A stretch of DNA of 64,000 nt, from assembly GCF_003074055.1 (NCBI RefSeq), contig NZ_CP029043.1, positions 868,001 through 932,000 of the forward strand, in the 5' to 3' direction. How positions within the stretch are numbered: the first letter of the stretch is position 1; the number at the start of each line of letters is the position of its first letter. The notes under the pieces were generated by a model that saw only the letters and a program-made list of their open reading frames with translations, did no database searches and was not told the origin of the DNA. This document shows positions 53,718-62,417 of this stretch, piece after piece. The position numbers and the translations under genes are program-made. Source of the stretch: Streptomyces nigra (GTDB lineage Bacteria; Actinomycetota; Actinomycetes; Streptomycetales; Streptomycetaceae).

Positions 53718-55256
53718 ATGCTGCTGACCCGTCTGGCCAACGTGTCCCAAGAGGTCGCCGCGACATCGGCACGGTCCCGGAAGATCGCTCTGCTCGCGGA
53801 GCTCTTCCGGGACGCCGAGGCGGACGACGTCCCCCTCGTCATCCCGTATCTGGCGGGACGGCTGCCCCAGGGGCGGCTCGGCGTGGGCTGGAAGGTGCTG
53901 AGCCGACCGGTGCCCCCGGCCGCCGAGCCCACCCTGACCGTGCGTGAGGTCGACGCCCGCCTCACCGCGCTCGGCAAGGTGTCCGGCGCCGGTTCGCAGG
54001 CCGAACGGACCCGCCTCGTCGGTGAGTTGTTGGGCGCGGCGACCGAGGACGAGCAGCGCTTCCTGCTCGGCCTCATCACCGGCGAGGTCCGCCAGGGCGC
54101 CCTGGACGCCGTGGCCGTGGAGGGGCTCGCGCAGGCCACCGGGGCGCCGCCCGCGGACGTACGCAGGGCGGTGATGCTCGCCGGTTCCCTGCAGAGCGTC
54201 GCGCAGGCGCTGCTCGCGGACGGCCCGGAGGCGCTGGCCCGCTTCCGGCTCACGGTCGGCCGGCCGGTGCTGCCGATGCTGGCGCACACCGCGTCCACGG
54301 TGTCCGAGGCGGTCGGCAAACTGGGCGACTGCGTGGTCGAGGAGAAGCTGGACGGCATCCGCGTCCAGCTGCACCGCGACGGCGACACCGTACGGGCGTA
54401 CACCCGCACCCTGGACGACATCACCGACCGTCTCCCCGAAGTCGTCGCGGCGGCGCGGGAGTTGCGCGGTGAGCGGTTCATCCTGGACGGCGAGGTCATC
54501 GCGTTCGACGCCACCGGACGGCCCCGCTCCTTCCAGGAGACCGCCGGCCGCGTCGGGTCCCGGGTGGACGTGGCGACGGCCGCCCGGGAGGTCCCCGTCT
54601 CCCCCGTCTTCTTCGACGCCCTGTCCGTCGACGGCCGCGATCTGCTCGACCTGCCGTTCACCGAGCGGCACGCGGAGCTGGCCCGGCTGGTCCCGGGGCC
54701 GATGCGGGTGCGCCGCGCCCTGGTGTCCGGGCTCGACGACCTGCCGCGCGCCGAGGAGTTCCTCGCCGAGACCCTGGAGCGCGGCCACGAGGGCGTGGTC
54801 GTCAAGGCGCTGGACGCCGCCTACGGCGCGGGCCGGCGCGGCGCGTCCTGGCTGAAGGTGAAGCCCGTGCACACCCTGGACCTGGTGGTGCTGGCCGCCG
54901 AATGGGGGCACGGCCGCAGGACCGGCAAGCTGTCCAACCTCCACCTGGGGGCGCGCACGGCGGACGGCGGGTTCGCGATGCTCGGCAAGACGTTCAAGGG
55001 CATGACGGACGCGCTGCTGGCCTGGCAGACCGAACGGCTCCAGGAACTCGCCGTGAGCACACACCCCTGGGGGGTGACCGTGCGCCCCGAGCTGGTCGTC
55101 GAGATCGCGTACGACGGACTGCAGCGCTCCTCCCGCTACCCGGCCGGCGTGACGCTCCGCTTCGCGCGCGTACTGCGCTACCGCGACGACAAGCGCCCCG
55201 AGGAGGCGGACACCGTCGAGTCGCTGCTGGCCGCCCATCCGGGGGTACGGCCGTGA
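53718..55256 (+). CDS. ATP-dependent DNA ligase
   Basis: A 512-residue ligase of the LigB/LigC-like actinobacterial group from ATG 53718 (AGGA 8 bp before it; ATG 53709 is possible). The N-terminal DNA-binding domain covers about residues 1-190. The nucleotidyltransferase motif VVEEKLDGIRVQLH puts the AMP-accepting lysine at 210. RFILDGEVIAF, EGVVVKALDAAY and SWLKVKPVHTLDLVV are later motifs, and an OB-fold ends the protein. It seals nicks in duplex DNA, probably in repair, since replication uses NAD-dependent LigA. The NUDIX gene overlaps its stop. Confidence 0.92.
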   Translation: MLLTRLANVSQEVAATSARSRKIALLAELFRDAEADDVPLVIPYLAGRLPQGRLGVGWKVLSRPVPPAAEPTLTVREVDARLTALGKVSGAGSQAERTRLVGELLGAATEDEQRFLLGLITGEVRQGALDAVAVEGLAQATGAPPADVRRAVMLAGSLQSVAQALLADGPEALARFRLTVGRPVLPMLAHTASTVSEAVGKLGDCVVEEKLDGIRVQLHRDGDTVRAYTRTLDDITDRLPEVVAAARELRGERFILDGEVIAFDATGRPRSFQETAGRVGSRVDVATAAREVPVSPVFFDALSVDGRDLLDLPFTERHAELARLVPGPMRVRRALVSGLDDLPRAEEFLAETLERGHEGVVVKALDAAYGAGRRGASWLKVKPVHTLDLVVLAAEWGHGRRTGKLSNLHLGARTADGGFAMLGKTFKGMTDALLAWQTERLQELAVSTHPWGVTVRPELVVEIAYDGLQRSSRYPAGVTLRFARVLRYRDDKRPEEADTVESLLAAHPGVRP

Positions 55257-55726
55257 GCCCGGCCCGCGAGCGGCGCAGCGCCGGCCTGCTGCTGTTCCGC
55301 CGCACGGACGCCGGACCGGAGGTACTGCTCGGCCATATGGGTGGCCCGTACTTCGCACGGCGGGACGCCGGGGCGTGGACGGTCCCGAAGGGCGAGTACA
55401 CGCCGGACGAGCCCGCGTGGGACGCGGCCCGTCGCGAGTTCGAGGAGGAGCTGGGGCTGCCGCCGCCGGAGGGCGAGGCCGTCCCGCTGGGCGAGGTCAA
55501 GCAGGCGGGCGGCAAGACCGTCACCGTCTGGGCGGTCGAGGCCGACCTGGACCCGGCGGCCGTCGTACCGGGCACGTTCACGATGGAGTGGCCGCCGCGC
55601 TCGGGCCGTACCCAGGAGTTCCCGGAGCTGGACCGGGTGGCCTGGCTGTCCCTCGACCGGGCGCGCGAGGTGATCGTCAAGGCCCAGGCCGCGTTTCTCG
55701 ACCGGCTGGCGGAGCACTCGTCCTGA
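55253..55726 (+). CDS. NUDIX hydrolase
   Basis: A 157-residue NUDIX protein from GTG 55253, which overlaps the ligase stop (GTGA). The Nudix box runs from Gly47 to Leu69 with the canonical GX5EX7REXEEXGX pattern (ending ARREFEEELGL). Start AGLLLFRRTDAGPEVLLGHM and the WTVPKGEY lead-in are typical of the MutT-like group that hydrolyses nucleoside diphosphate derivatives. Coupling to a DNA ligase gene suggests a role in nucleotide cleansing or repair; the substrate is not defined. Confidence 0.9.
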   Translation: MSPARERRSAGLLLFRRTDAGPEVLLGHMGGPYFARRDAGAWTVPKGEYTPDEPAWDAARREFEEELGLPPPEGEAVPLGEVKQAGGKTVTVWAVEADLDPAAVVPGTFTMEWPPRSGRTQEFPELDRVAWLSLDRAREVIVKAQAAFLDRLAEHSS

Positions 55727-55801
55727 GCAGCAGCACGCGTTGCGGGACCCACCGCGGCGCGGGAAGGTCGAAGCAACAGGTCGCTCCCCAGGAGGTCGGT
55801 C

Positions 55802-57196
55802 ATGCCCATCGCGACGGTCAATCCGGCGAACGGCGAGACGCTCAAGACGTACGAGGCCATGGGCGAGGAGGAGGTCGAGCGCCGGCTCCAGCTCGCCGAG
55901 GCCACGTTCCGCACGTACCGGACGACGAGCTTCGCCGACCGGGCGCGTCTGCTGAACCGCGCCGCGGACCTCCTCGACGAGGACCAGAGCGACGTCGCCC
56001 GGATGATGACCACCGAGATGGGCAAGCCCATCGCCCAGGCCCGCGCCGAGGCCGCCAAGTGCGCGAAGGCGATGCGCTGGTACGCCGAGCGCGCCGAGGG
56101 GCTGCTGGCCGACGAGGAGCCCGCCGAGTCGGACGTGAAGGACTCGGGCGCCTCGCGGGTGCGGGTCCGCTACCGCCCGCTGGGGCCGGTGCTGGCCGTG
56201 ATGCCGTGGAACTTCCCGCTGTGGCAGGTGATCCGGTTCGCCGCGCCCGCGCTGATGGCGGGCAACGTGGGTCTGCTCAAGCACGCGTCCAACGTCCCCC
56301 GGACGGCCCTGTATCTGGAGGACCTGTTCCATCGCGCGGGCTATCCCGAGGGCTGTTTCCAGACCCTGCTCATCGGCTCCGCCCAGGTGGACGACATCCT
56401 GCGCGACGAGCGCGTCAAGGCGGCCACCCTCACCGGCAGCGAGCCGGCGGGACGCGCGGTCGCCTCCACCGCCGGCGAGATGATCAAGAAGACGGTGCTG
56501 GAGCTGGGCGGCAGCGACCCGTACGTCGTGATGCCGTCGGCCGACCTGGACCGGGCCGCGAAGGTCGCGGTGACGGCACGGGTGCAGAACAACGGGCAGT
56601 CCTGCATCGCCGCGAAGCGGTTCATCGTGCACACGGACGTCCTTGACGCCTTCGCCGAACGGTTCGTGGCGGGTATGAAGGCGCTGGTGGTCGGCGACCC
56701 GATGCACGAGAACACGGACGTCGGTCCGCTCGCCAGCGAACAGGGACGCACGGATCTGGAGGAACTCGTCGACGACGCCACCCGCAGCGGGGCGACCGCG
56801 CTGTGCGGCGGGCACGCGCTGCGCCGGCCCGAACTGCCGGGCTGGTACTACCCGCCGACCGTCCTCACGGGCATCACCCGCGAGATGCGCATCCACCGTG
56901 AGGAGGCGTTCGGGCCGGTCGCGACGCTGTACCGGGCGGCGGACCTGGACGAGGCGGTGCTGATCGCCAACGACTCGCCGTTCGGCCTGAGTTCGAACGT
57001 CTGGACACGCGACGACGCGGAGGTGGAGCGCTTCGTACGGGATCTGGAGGCCGGCAGCGTGTACGTCAACGGCATGACGGCGTCCCATCCGGCGTTCCCG
57101 TTCGGCGGGGTGAAGCGGTCCGGCTTCGGCCGTGAGCTGTCCGGGCACGGAATCCGGGAGTTCTGCAACATCACTACGGTTTGGCAGGGCGCGTGA
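55802..57196 (+). CDS. NADP-dependent succinic semialdehyde dehydrogenase-type aldehyde dehydrogenase
   Basis: A 464-residue aldehyde dehydrogenase starting PIATVNPANGETLKTYEA. Active-site motifs are VMPWNFPLWQ (NAD(P) loop), KTVLELGGSDPYVV (general base) and NNGQSCIAAKRF (catalytic cysteine), with FPFGGVKRSGFGREL at the C-terminus. The shorter length and sequence place it with the succinate-semialdehyde dehydrogenases of the GabD/Sad group, feeding succinate to the TCA cycle. GGAGG precedes the ATG. It stands alone; no transaminase gene is near, so other aldehydes remain possible. Confidence 0.88.
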   Translation: MPIATVNPANGETLKTYEAMGEEEVERRLQLAEATFRTYRTTSFADRARLLNRAADLLDEDQSDVARMMTTEMGKPIAQARAEAAKCAKAMRWYAERAEGLLADEEPAESDVKDSGASRVRVRYRPLGPVLAVMPWNFPLWQVIRFAAPALMAGNVGLLKHASNVPRTALYLEDLFHRAGYPEGCFQTLLIGSAQVDDILRDERVKAATLTGSEPAGRAVASTAGEMIKKTVLELGGSDPYVVMPSADLDRAAKVAVTARVQNNGQSCIAAKRFIVHTDVLDAFAERFVAGMKALVVGDPMHENTDVGPLASEQGRTDLEELVDDATRSGATALCGGHALRRPELPGWYYPPTVLTGITREMRIHREEAFGPVATLYRAADLDEAVLIANDSPFGLSSNVWTRDDAEVERFVRDLEAGSVYVNGMTASHPAFPFGGVKRSGFGRELSGHGIREFCNITTVWQGA

Positions 57197-57221
57197 GCGC
57201 AGCGCGACTACGATCCCAGCT

Positions 57222-57458
57222 GTGAACCGCGAAGTTACTCTGCCGCTGATCGTCGACGACCGGGGGACCTTGCAGGTGGCCGCCGCCGACGTGAGCAAGC
57301 TGCTGCGCACGGTGGGCGGCCGGTGGCTGCACCTCGTGGAGGCCGGCGCGGACGGACTCGACGAGGACACGGTCGCGGCGCTGACCATCGAGCTGGCCAA
57401 GCTCGCGGACCGGATCGACGTGGCCTGCATCGCCCACAGCAGCGGCACCACCCCGTAG
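57222..57458 (+). CDS. Small conserved protein (DUF6213-like)
   Basis: A 78-residue protein from GTG 57222. The sequence (REVTLPLIVDDRGTLQVA, then LLRTVGGRWLHLVEAGADGL) looks folded, and I recall it as a small actinobacterial family, DUF6213, though I cannot confirm that here. There is no signal or membrane segment. A TACGAT -10-like element at 57209-57214 without a ribosome site suggests a leaderless transcript. It lies 25 bp behind the dehydrogenase gene. The function is unknown. Confidence 0.75.
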   Translation: MNREVTLPLIVDDRGTLQVAAADVSKLLRTVGGRWLHLVEAGADGLDEDTVAALTIELAKLADRIDVACIAHSSGTTP

Positions 57459-57483
57459 GGGATGTCTCGCCGGTCAGGACGAA

Positions 57484-57506
57484 GGCCCGCGCGCCGCACG
57501 CGGGCC
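57484..57506. terminator. Bidirectional hairpin terminator
   Basis: GGCCCGCG (57484-57491) pairs with CGCGGGCC (57499-57506) around 7 nt, between convergent genes. Confidence 0.7.
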
Positions 57507-57519
57507 CCCGTCCACCGCT

Positions 57520-58746
57520 CTAGCGGATCGACATGCCCGACAGCGTGCGGGCGATCACCAGCCGCTGGATCTCGCTCGTCCCTTCGAAGATCGTGTAGAT
57601 CGCCGAGTCCCGGTGCATGCGCTCCACCGGGTACTCCCGGGTGTAGCCGTTGCCGCCCAGGATCTGGATGGCCTGCGCGGTGACCTTCTTCGCCGTCTCG
57701 CTCGCGAACAGCTTCGACATCGACCCCTCGGCCGCCGTGAACGGCTTGCCGTTGATCGCCATCCACGAGGCCCGCCACACCAGCAGCCGGGCCGCGTCGA
57801 TCTGGGTGCGCATGTCGGCGAGCTGGAAGGCGACGCCCTGGTTGTCGATGATCGGGCGCCCGAACTGCTCACGCGTCGTCGCGTAGTCCAGGGCGACCTC
57901 GTAGGCGGCGCGGGCGGTGCCGACGGCCATCGCGCCGACCGCCGGCCGGGACGCCTCGAAGGTGGCCATCGCGGCGTTCTTCACACGCTCGCCGCCCGTC
58001 CTGGCCCGCTCACGGGCCCGCGCGAGGCGCTCGTCGAGCTTCTCCTTGCCGCCGAGCAGGCAGGAGCCGGGCACACGCACGTTGTCGAGGATGACCTCGG
58101 CGGTGTGCGAGGCGCGGATGCCGTGCTTCTTGAACTTCTGCCCCTGGGACAGGCCCGGCGTGTTCGGCGGGACGATGAAGGAGGCGTGGCCCTTGGAGCC
58201 GAGCTCCGGGTCGACGACGGCGACGACGACGTGGACGTTGGCGATGCCGCCGTTGGTCGCCCAGGTCTTGGTGCCGTTGATCACCCACTCGTCCTTGGTC
58301 TCGTCGTACACGGCCCGGGTGCGCATGGAGGCGACGTCGGAGCCGGCGTCGGGCTCGGAGGAGCAGAACGCCGCGAGTTTGACATCGTTGGCGTCGCCGT
58401 ACATCTGGGGCACCCAGGTGCCGATCTGCTCCTCGGTGCCGTTGGCGAGGACGCCGACGGCCGCGAGACCGGTGCCGACGATCGACAGGGCGATGCCCGC
58501 GTCGCCCCAGAACAGCTCCTCCATCGCCATGGGGATGCCGAGGCCGGTCTGGTCGAAGTACTGCTGGGCGTAGAAGTCGAGCGAGTAGATGCCGACCTTC
58601 GCGGCCTCCTGGATCACCGGCCAGGGAGTCTCCTCACGCTCGTCCCATTCGGCGGCCGCGGGGCGGATCACATCGGCCGCGAAGCCGTGCAGCCAGTCCC
58701 GGACCTCCTTCTGTTCGTCGTTGAGCTCCATGGTGAACTCGGCCAT
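57520..58746 (-). CDS. Acyl-CoA dehydrogenase
   Basis: A 408-residue acyl-CoA dehydrogenase from ATG 58746, behind GGAGGGG. Family motifs are CSSEPDAGSDVASMRTRAVY, VINGTKTWATNGGIANVHVV, ATTREQFGRPIIDNQGVAFQ and IYTIFEGTSEIQRLVIARTL, the last with the catalytic glutamate. A helical insertion (LARARERARTGGERVKNA) is longer than in short-chain enzymes. The divergent TetR gene and three palindromic half-site pairs in the promoter point to tight control by a fatty-acyl or similar ligand. Confidence 0.92.
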   Translation of the reverse strand: MAEFTMELNDEQKEVRDWLHGFAADVIRPAAAEWDEREETPWPVIQEAAKVGIYSLDFYAQQYFDQTGLGIPMAMEELFWGDAGIALSIVGTGLAAVGVLANGTEEQIGTWVPQMYGDANDVKLAAFCSSEPDAGSDVASMRTRAVYDETKDEWVINGTKTWATNGGIANVHVVVAVVDPELGSKGHASFIVPPNTPGLSQGQKFKKHGIRASHTAEVILDNVRVPGSCLLGGKEKLDERLARARERARTGGERVKNAAMATFEASRPAVGAMAVGTARAAYEVALDYATTREQFGRPIIDNQGVAFQLADMRTQIDAARLLVWRASWMAINGKPFTAAEGSMSKLFASETAKKVTAQAIQILGGNGYTREYPVERMHRDSAIYTIFEGTSEIQRLVIARTLSGMSIR

Positions 58747-58786
58747 GACCCCTCCAGCGGCGTACGCGCATGCCCGCTGCATGCTT

Positions 58787-58828
58787 GTTACTAGCGGTAA
58801 CCCTAGTTTGTTACCCGTCGGTAGGTAA
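58787..58828. promoter_or_regulatory. Array of TetR-type operator repeats
   Basis: GTTAC-TAGCG-GTAAC (58787-58801) is followed by GTTAC at 58810-58814 and TTACC-CGTC-GGTAG / GGTAA (58811-58828). The AT-rich patch lies 41-82 bp before the acyl-CoA dehydrogenase start and about 100 bp before the TetR gene. Confidence 0.65.
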
Positions 58829-58930
58829 AGTCAACCCGCGATGCGCCCTCGGCAGCCCGTTCGAGGGTCATGCCTGGTTGAGTGTTACTTTGCGCAGGCG
58901 TCACCGAACCAGTACGGGTGGGGAGAGCTC

Positions 58931-59575
58931 ATGGACACCACGCAGCGGACGGATCAGCAGCGGTCCGCCGACCGACGTCGGCGCGAGCTGCTGGAGGCCG
59001 CCGACAGAGTGGTGCTGCGGGACGGCCCGCAGGCCTCGATGAACGCCATCGCGGCGGAGGCGGGCATCACCAAGCCCATCCTGTACCGCCACTTCGGCGA
59101 CAAGGGCGGGCTCTACGCGGCCCTGGCCAAGCGGCACACGGACGCCCTGCTGGACTCGCTGCGGGCCGCCCTGGACGCGCCCGCCGACCGGCGCGAGCGC
59201 GTCGAGTCCACGCTCGACACCTATCTGGCGGCCATCGAGGCCCGCCCCCAGGTCTACCGGTTCCTGATGCATCCGGCGGAGGGCGGCCACACCGGCGACC
59301 AGGGCTTCGACGTCGGCAAGCACTCCGCCCCGCTGCTGCGGCGGATGGGCGAGGAACTGGCCACCGTCATCGAGGAGCGCCTCGACCTCGGCCCCGGCAG
59401 CCAGCAGCTGGCCCGGGTCTGGGGCCATGGCATCGTCGGCATGATGCACGCCGCCGGGGACTGGTGGCTCGGCGAGCGGCCGTGCTCCCGGGCGGAGTTG
59501 GTGCGCAGCCTGGCCGACCTGCTGTGGGGGCGGCTCGCCGCGGCGGGCGACAAGATCGGCGGACCCGGCTTCTGA
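58931..59575 (+). CDS. TetR family transcriptional regulator
   Basis: A 214-residue TetR protein from ATG 58931 (GGGGAGAG before it). The helix-turn-helix is ELLEAADRVVLRDGPQASMN, then AIAAEAGITKPILYRHFGDK. The ligand domain (residues 75-205) is typical of the fatty-acid-regulator group. It faces the acyl-CoA dehydrogenase gene and shares the repeat array at 58787-58828, so it most likely represses both genes until an acyl-CoA-like ligand binds. Confidence 0.9.
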   Translation: MDTTQRTDQQRSADRRRRELLEAADRVVLRDGPQASMNAIAAEAGITKPILYRHFGDKGGLYAALAKRHTDALLDSLRAALDAPADRRERVESTLDTYLAAIEARPQVYRFLMHPAEGGHTGDQGFDVGKHSAPLLRRMGEELATVIEERLDLGPGSQQLARVWGHGIVGMMHAAGDWWLGERPCSRAELVRSLADLLWGRLAAAGDKIGGPGF

Positions 59576-59582
59576 CGCCGGG

Positions 59583-59598
59583 ACCGCCCGCGGGCGGT
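59583..59598. terminator. Short palindromic terminator between convergent genes
   Basis: ACCGCCCGCGGGCGGT is a perfect 16-bp palindrome between the TetR stop and the deformylase stop; it forms only a tight hairpin. Confidence 0.45.
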
Positions 59599-60143
59599 CA
59601 GCCGGACCGGTGCCAGGGGGCCCGTGCCACCTGGCGCATCAGCCGCCGGTGGCGCAGTCCGCTCAGCCGGTCCGCGTACACCCGGCCCTCCAGGTGGTCG
59701 CACTCGTGCTGGAGGCAGCGGGCGAAGAACCCGGTGCCGTGCACGGTGACCGGCTCGCCCGACATCGTGAACCCCTCGACCACCGCGTGGTCGTACCGCT
59801 CGGTGCCCGCCTCAAGGCCCGGCAGGGACAGACAGCCCTCCGGGCCCCGGACGACCACGCCGTCCGCCTCGACCAGCCGCGGGTTCACCACATGGCCGAG
59901 ATGGCGGACGTCCTCGTCGTCGGGACAGTCGTAGACGAAGACCCGCAGGGACTCCCCCACCTGGTTCGCCGCGAGGCCGACGCCCTGCGCGGCGTACATC
60001 GTCGCGAACAAGTCCTCCACGAGATCCGCGAGTTCCGGTCCGAATGCGGTGACCTCCGCACAGGGTGTGTGCAGGACGGGGTCGCCGAGCAGGGTGAGGG
60101 GCCGGACTCGCCCACGGGTGCCCGGAATGGAGCTGTTGCGCAT
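59598..60143 (-). CDS. def: Peptide deformylase
   Basis: A 181-residue deformylase from ATG 60143. The three family motifs are intact: GVGLAANQ (residues 54-61), EGCLSLPG with metal ligand Cys104, and QHECDHLEG with His146, Glu147 and His150. It removes the formyl group from the N-terminal methionine of new proteins. No good ribosome site precedes the ATG, while TACCCT about 10 bp upstream may serve as -10 of a leaderless transcript. Streptomyces carry several def genes; no fmt neighbour is seen. Confidence 0.92.
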   Translation of the reverse strand: MRNSSIPGTRGRVRPLTLLGDPVLHTPCAEVTAFGPELADLVEDLFATMYAAQGVGLAANQVGESLRVFVYDCPDDEDVRHLGHVVNPRLVEADGVVVRGPEGCLSLPGLEAGTERYDHAVVEGFTMSGEPVTVHGTGFFARCLQHECDHLEGRVYADRLSGLRHRRLMRQVARAPWHRSG

Positions 60144-60256
60144 GGCCGCAAGGGTACGGCGATTCGGGAGTGCGATTGGATCTCGAATAGGCTGACCACC
60201 ACCACGGTGCCGTTGGGCTTCAGGCGCGGCGCGTACGCAAGGAGGATCGAGATCTG

Positions 60257-61495
60257 ATGGCAGGCAACTCGGACCCGCTCTCGCCGCGGGCCAAGCTGGC
60301 CGTGACCGCGGGCAAGGCGGTCGCGGCTGCATCACGCGCCGCAGGGCGCGGCAGCGGTTCGGTGATCGGCGGCCGGGTGGCGCTCAAGCTCGACCCCGAC
60401 CTCCTCGCCCGGCTGGCGCAGAACCTGGACGTGGTCCTGGTGTCCGCCACCAACGGCAAGACCACGACCACCCGGCTGATCGCGGAGGCGCTGCGGGCCG
60501 CCGGGCCGGTCGTCTCCAACGCGCTCGGCGCCAACATGCCGGCCGGCATCACCTCGGCGCTCGCCGGCGGCTCGGACTCGCGCTACGGCGTCATCGAGGT
60601 CGACGAGAAGTACCTCGCCGGAGTCGCCCGCGACACCGACCCGAAGTGCATCGCGCTGCTCAACCTCTCGCGCGACCAGCTGGACCGGGCCGCCGAGACC
60701 CGGATGCTCGCCGAGAACTGGCGTGAGGGCCTGGCCGGTTCGAAGGCCGTGGTCGTGGCCAACGCCGACGACCCGCTGGTCGTGTGGGCCGCGTCCTCCT
60801 CCCCCAACGTGATCTGGGTCGCCGCCGGGCAGATGTGGAAGGACGACGCCTGGTCCTGCCCGTCCTGCGGCGGTGTGATGCAGCGGCCGGGCGACGACTG
60901 GTTCTGCGGCGAGTGCGGCTTCCGCCGGCCGACGCCGAGCTGGGCGCTCTCCGGCGACCATGTGCTCGACCCGCACGGTTCGGCGTGGCCCATCCGGCTG
61001 CAGCTGCCCGGCCGGGCCAACAAGGCCAACGCCGCCTCCTCGGCCGCCGTCGCCGCCGTCTTCGGCGTGCCCCCGCAGGTCGCCCTGGAGCGGATGTACA
61101 GCGTGCAGGCCGTCGCCGGACGGTACGACGTCGTGCAGTTCATGGAGCGCGACCTGCGTCTGCTGCTGGCGAAGAACCCGGCGGGCTGGCTGGAGACGTT
61201 CTCCCTGATCGACCCGCCGCCGACCCCGGTGATCCTCTCGGTGAACGCGCGCGGCGCCGACGGCACCGACACCTCCTGGCTGTGGGACGTCGACTACACG
61301 CGGCTGTCCGGCCACCCGATCTGCGTCGTCGGTGACCGCCGGCTCGACCTCGCGGTGCGTCTGGAGGTGGCGAACCAGCAGTTCCAGGTGTTCGACACGC
61401 TCGACGAGGCCGTACGGGCCTGCCCGCCGGGCCGGATCGAGGTCATCGCCAACTACACCGCGTTCCAGGACCTGCGCCGCCGCGTCGGCAACTGA
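60257..61495 (+). CDS. murT: Lipid II isoglutaminyl synthase subunit MurT
   Basis: A 412-residue Mur-ligase-like protein. The ATP loop is SATNGKTTTTRLIAEAL, a four-cysteine zinc ribbon follows in the middle (CPSCGG and FCGECGF), and the C-terminal DUF1727 domain includes YDVVQFMERDLRLLLAKNPA. MurT activates the alpha-carboxyl of D-glutamate in lipid II with ATP; its partner GatD delivers ammonia to make D-isoglutamine. The gatD gene follows after 26 bp. GGAGG precedes the ATG. The substrate-binding UDP domain of ordinary Mur ligases is absent, as expected. Confidence 0.95.
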   Translation: MAGNSDPLSPRAKLAVTAGKAVAAASRAAGRGSGSVIGGRVALKLDPDLLARLAQNLDVVLVSATNGKTTTTRLIAEALRAAGPVVSNALGANMPAGITSALAGGSDSRYGVIEVDEKYLAGVARDTDPKCIALLNLSRDQLDRAAETRMLAENWREGLAGSKAVVVANADDPLVVWAASSSPNVIWVAAGQMWKDDAWSCPSCGGVMQRPGDDWFCGECGFRRPTPSWALSGDHVLDPHGSAWPIRLQLPGRANKANAASSAAVAAVFGVPPQVALERMYSVQAVAGRYDVVQFMERDLRLLLAKNPAGWLETFSLIDPPPTPVILSVNARGADGTDTSWLWDVDYTRLSGHPICVVGDRRLDLAVRLEVANQQFQVFDTLDEAVRACPPGRIEVIANYTAFQDLRRRVGN

Positions 61496-61521
61496 GCCAA
61501 GAGACTTTCAGGGGACTTCAA

Positions 61522-62250
61522 GTGAGCGACAACCAACTGCGGGTCGTCTGGATCTACCCGGACCTGCTCAGCACCTACGGCGACCAGGGCAACGTCCTCG
61601 TGGTGGAGCGCCGGGCGCGGCAGCGCGGCCTCGACGTGGCCCGTCTCGACGTGCGCAGCGACCAGCCGATCCCGACCTCCGGGGACATCTACCTCATCGG
61701 CGGCGGCGAGGACCGGCCGCAGCGGCTCGCGGCCGAGCGGCTGCGCCGGGACGGCGGCCTGCTCCGGGCCGTGGAGAACGGCGCCATCGTGTTCTCGGTG
61801 TGCGCCGGCTACCAGATCCTCGGCCACGAGTTCATCAACGACCTCGGCCAGCGCGAGCCCGGTCTCGGGCTGATCGACGTGGTGTCGGTGCGCGGCGAGG
61901 GCGCGCGCTGCGTCGGCGACGTGCTCGCGGACATCGACCCGCGGCTCGGCCTGCCCCCGCTGACCGGCTTCGAGAACCACCAGGGCGTCACCCACCTCGG
62001 CCCGACCGCCCGCCCGTTCGCCCAGGTCCGCTTCGGCAACGGCAACGGCACGGGCGACGGCACCGAGGGCGCGTACAACGACACCGTCTTCGGTACGTAC
62101 ATGCACGGCCCGGTCCTCGCGCGCAACCCGCAGATCGCCGATCTGCTGCTGAAGCTGGCGCTCGACGTGAACGCGCTGCCCCCGACCGACGACCGCTGGT
62201 ACGAGGCGCTGCGCGACGAGCGCATCGCGGCCGCGCAGCAGCCCGCCTGA
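61522..62250 (+). CDS. gatD: Lipid II isoglutaminyl synthase glutamine amidotransferase GatD
   Basis: A 242-residue class I glutamine amidotransferase. The nucleophile is Cys94 in FSVCAGYQIL, and the histidine lies in GTYMHGPVLARNP. IYPDLLSTYGDQGN is the typical GatD opening. It releases ammonia from glutamine for amidation of lipid II by MurT, encoded just upstream. The pair is essential for proper peptidoglycan cross-linking in many Gram-positive bacteria. Both genes form one transcription unit closed by the hairpin at 62295-62334. Confidence 0.95.
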   Translation: MSDNQLRVVWIYPDLLSTYGDQGNVLVVERRARQRGLDVARLDVRSDQPIPTSGDIYLIGGGEDRPQRLAAERLRRDGGLLRAVENGAIVFSVCAGYQILGHEFINDLGQREPGLGLIDVVSVRGEGARCVGDVLADIDPRLGLPPLTGFENHQGVTHLGPTARPFAQVRFGNGNGTGDGTEGAYNDTVFGTYMHGPVLARNPQIADLLLKLALDVNALPPTDDRWYEALRDERIAAAQQPA

Positions 62251-62294
62251 CGCGGGCCGCGGCAGCCCGTCTGACAGCGAGTCCGCACAGGTGA

Positions 62295-62334
62295 GCGGGG
62301 CCGTCCAGCAGGCGGACGCACGGTTCGGCCCCGC
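62295..62334 (+). terminator. Hairpin terminator after gatD
   Basis: GCGGGGCCG (62295-62303) pairs with CGGCCCCGC (62326-62334); GTCC and GGAC inside the loop may extend it. Confidence 0.6.
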
Positions 62335-62417
62335 CCCCCTGTGCCGCTAGGGTGGCGGGGAATTCGAGCCGGACAGCGTGGTCCGGTCCCGGCCCACGTG
62401 GAGAAGGTTTTCGGGCT

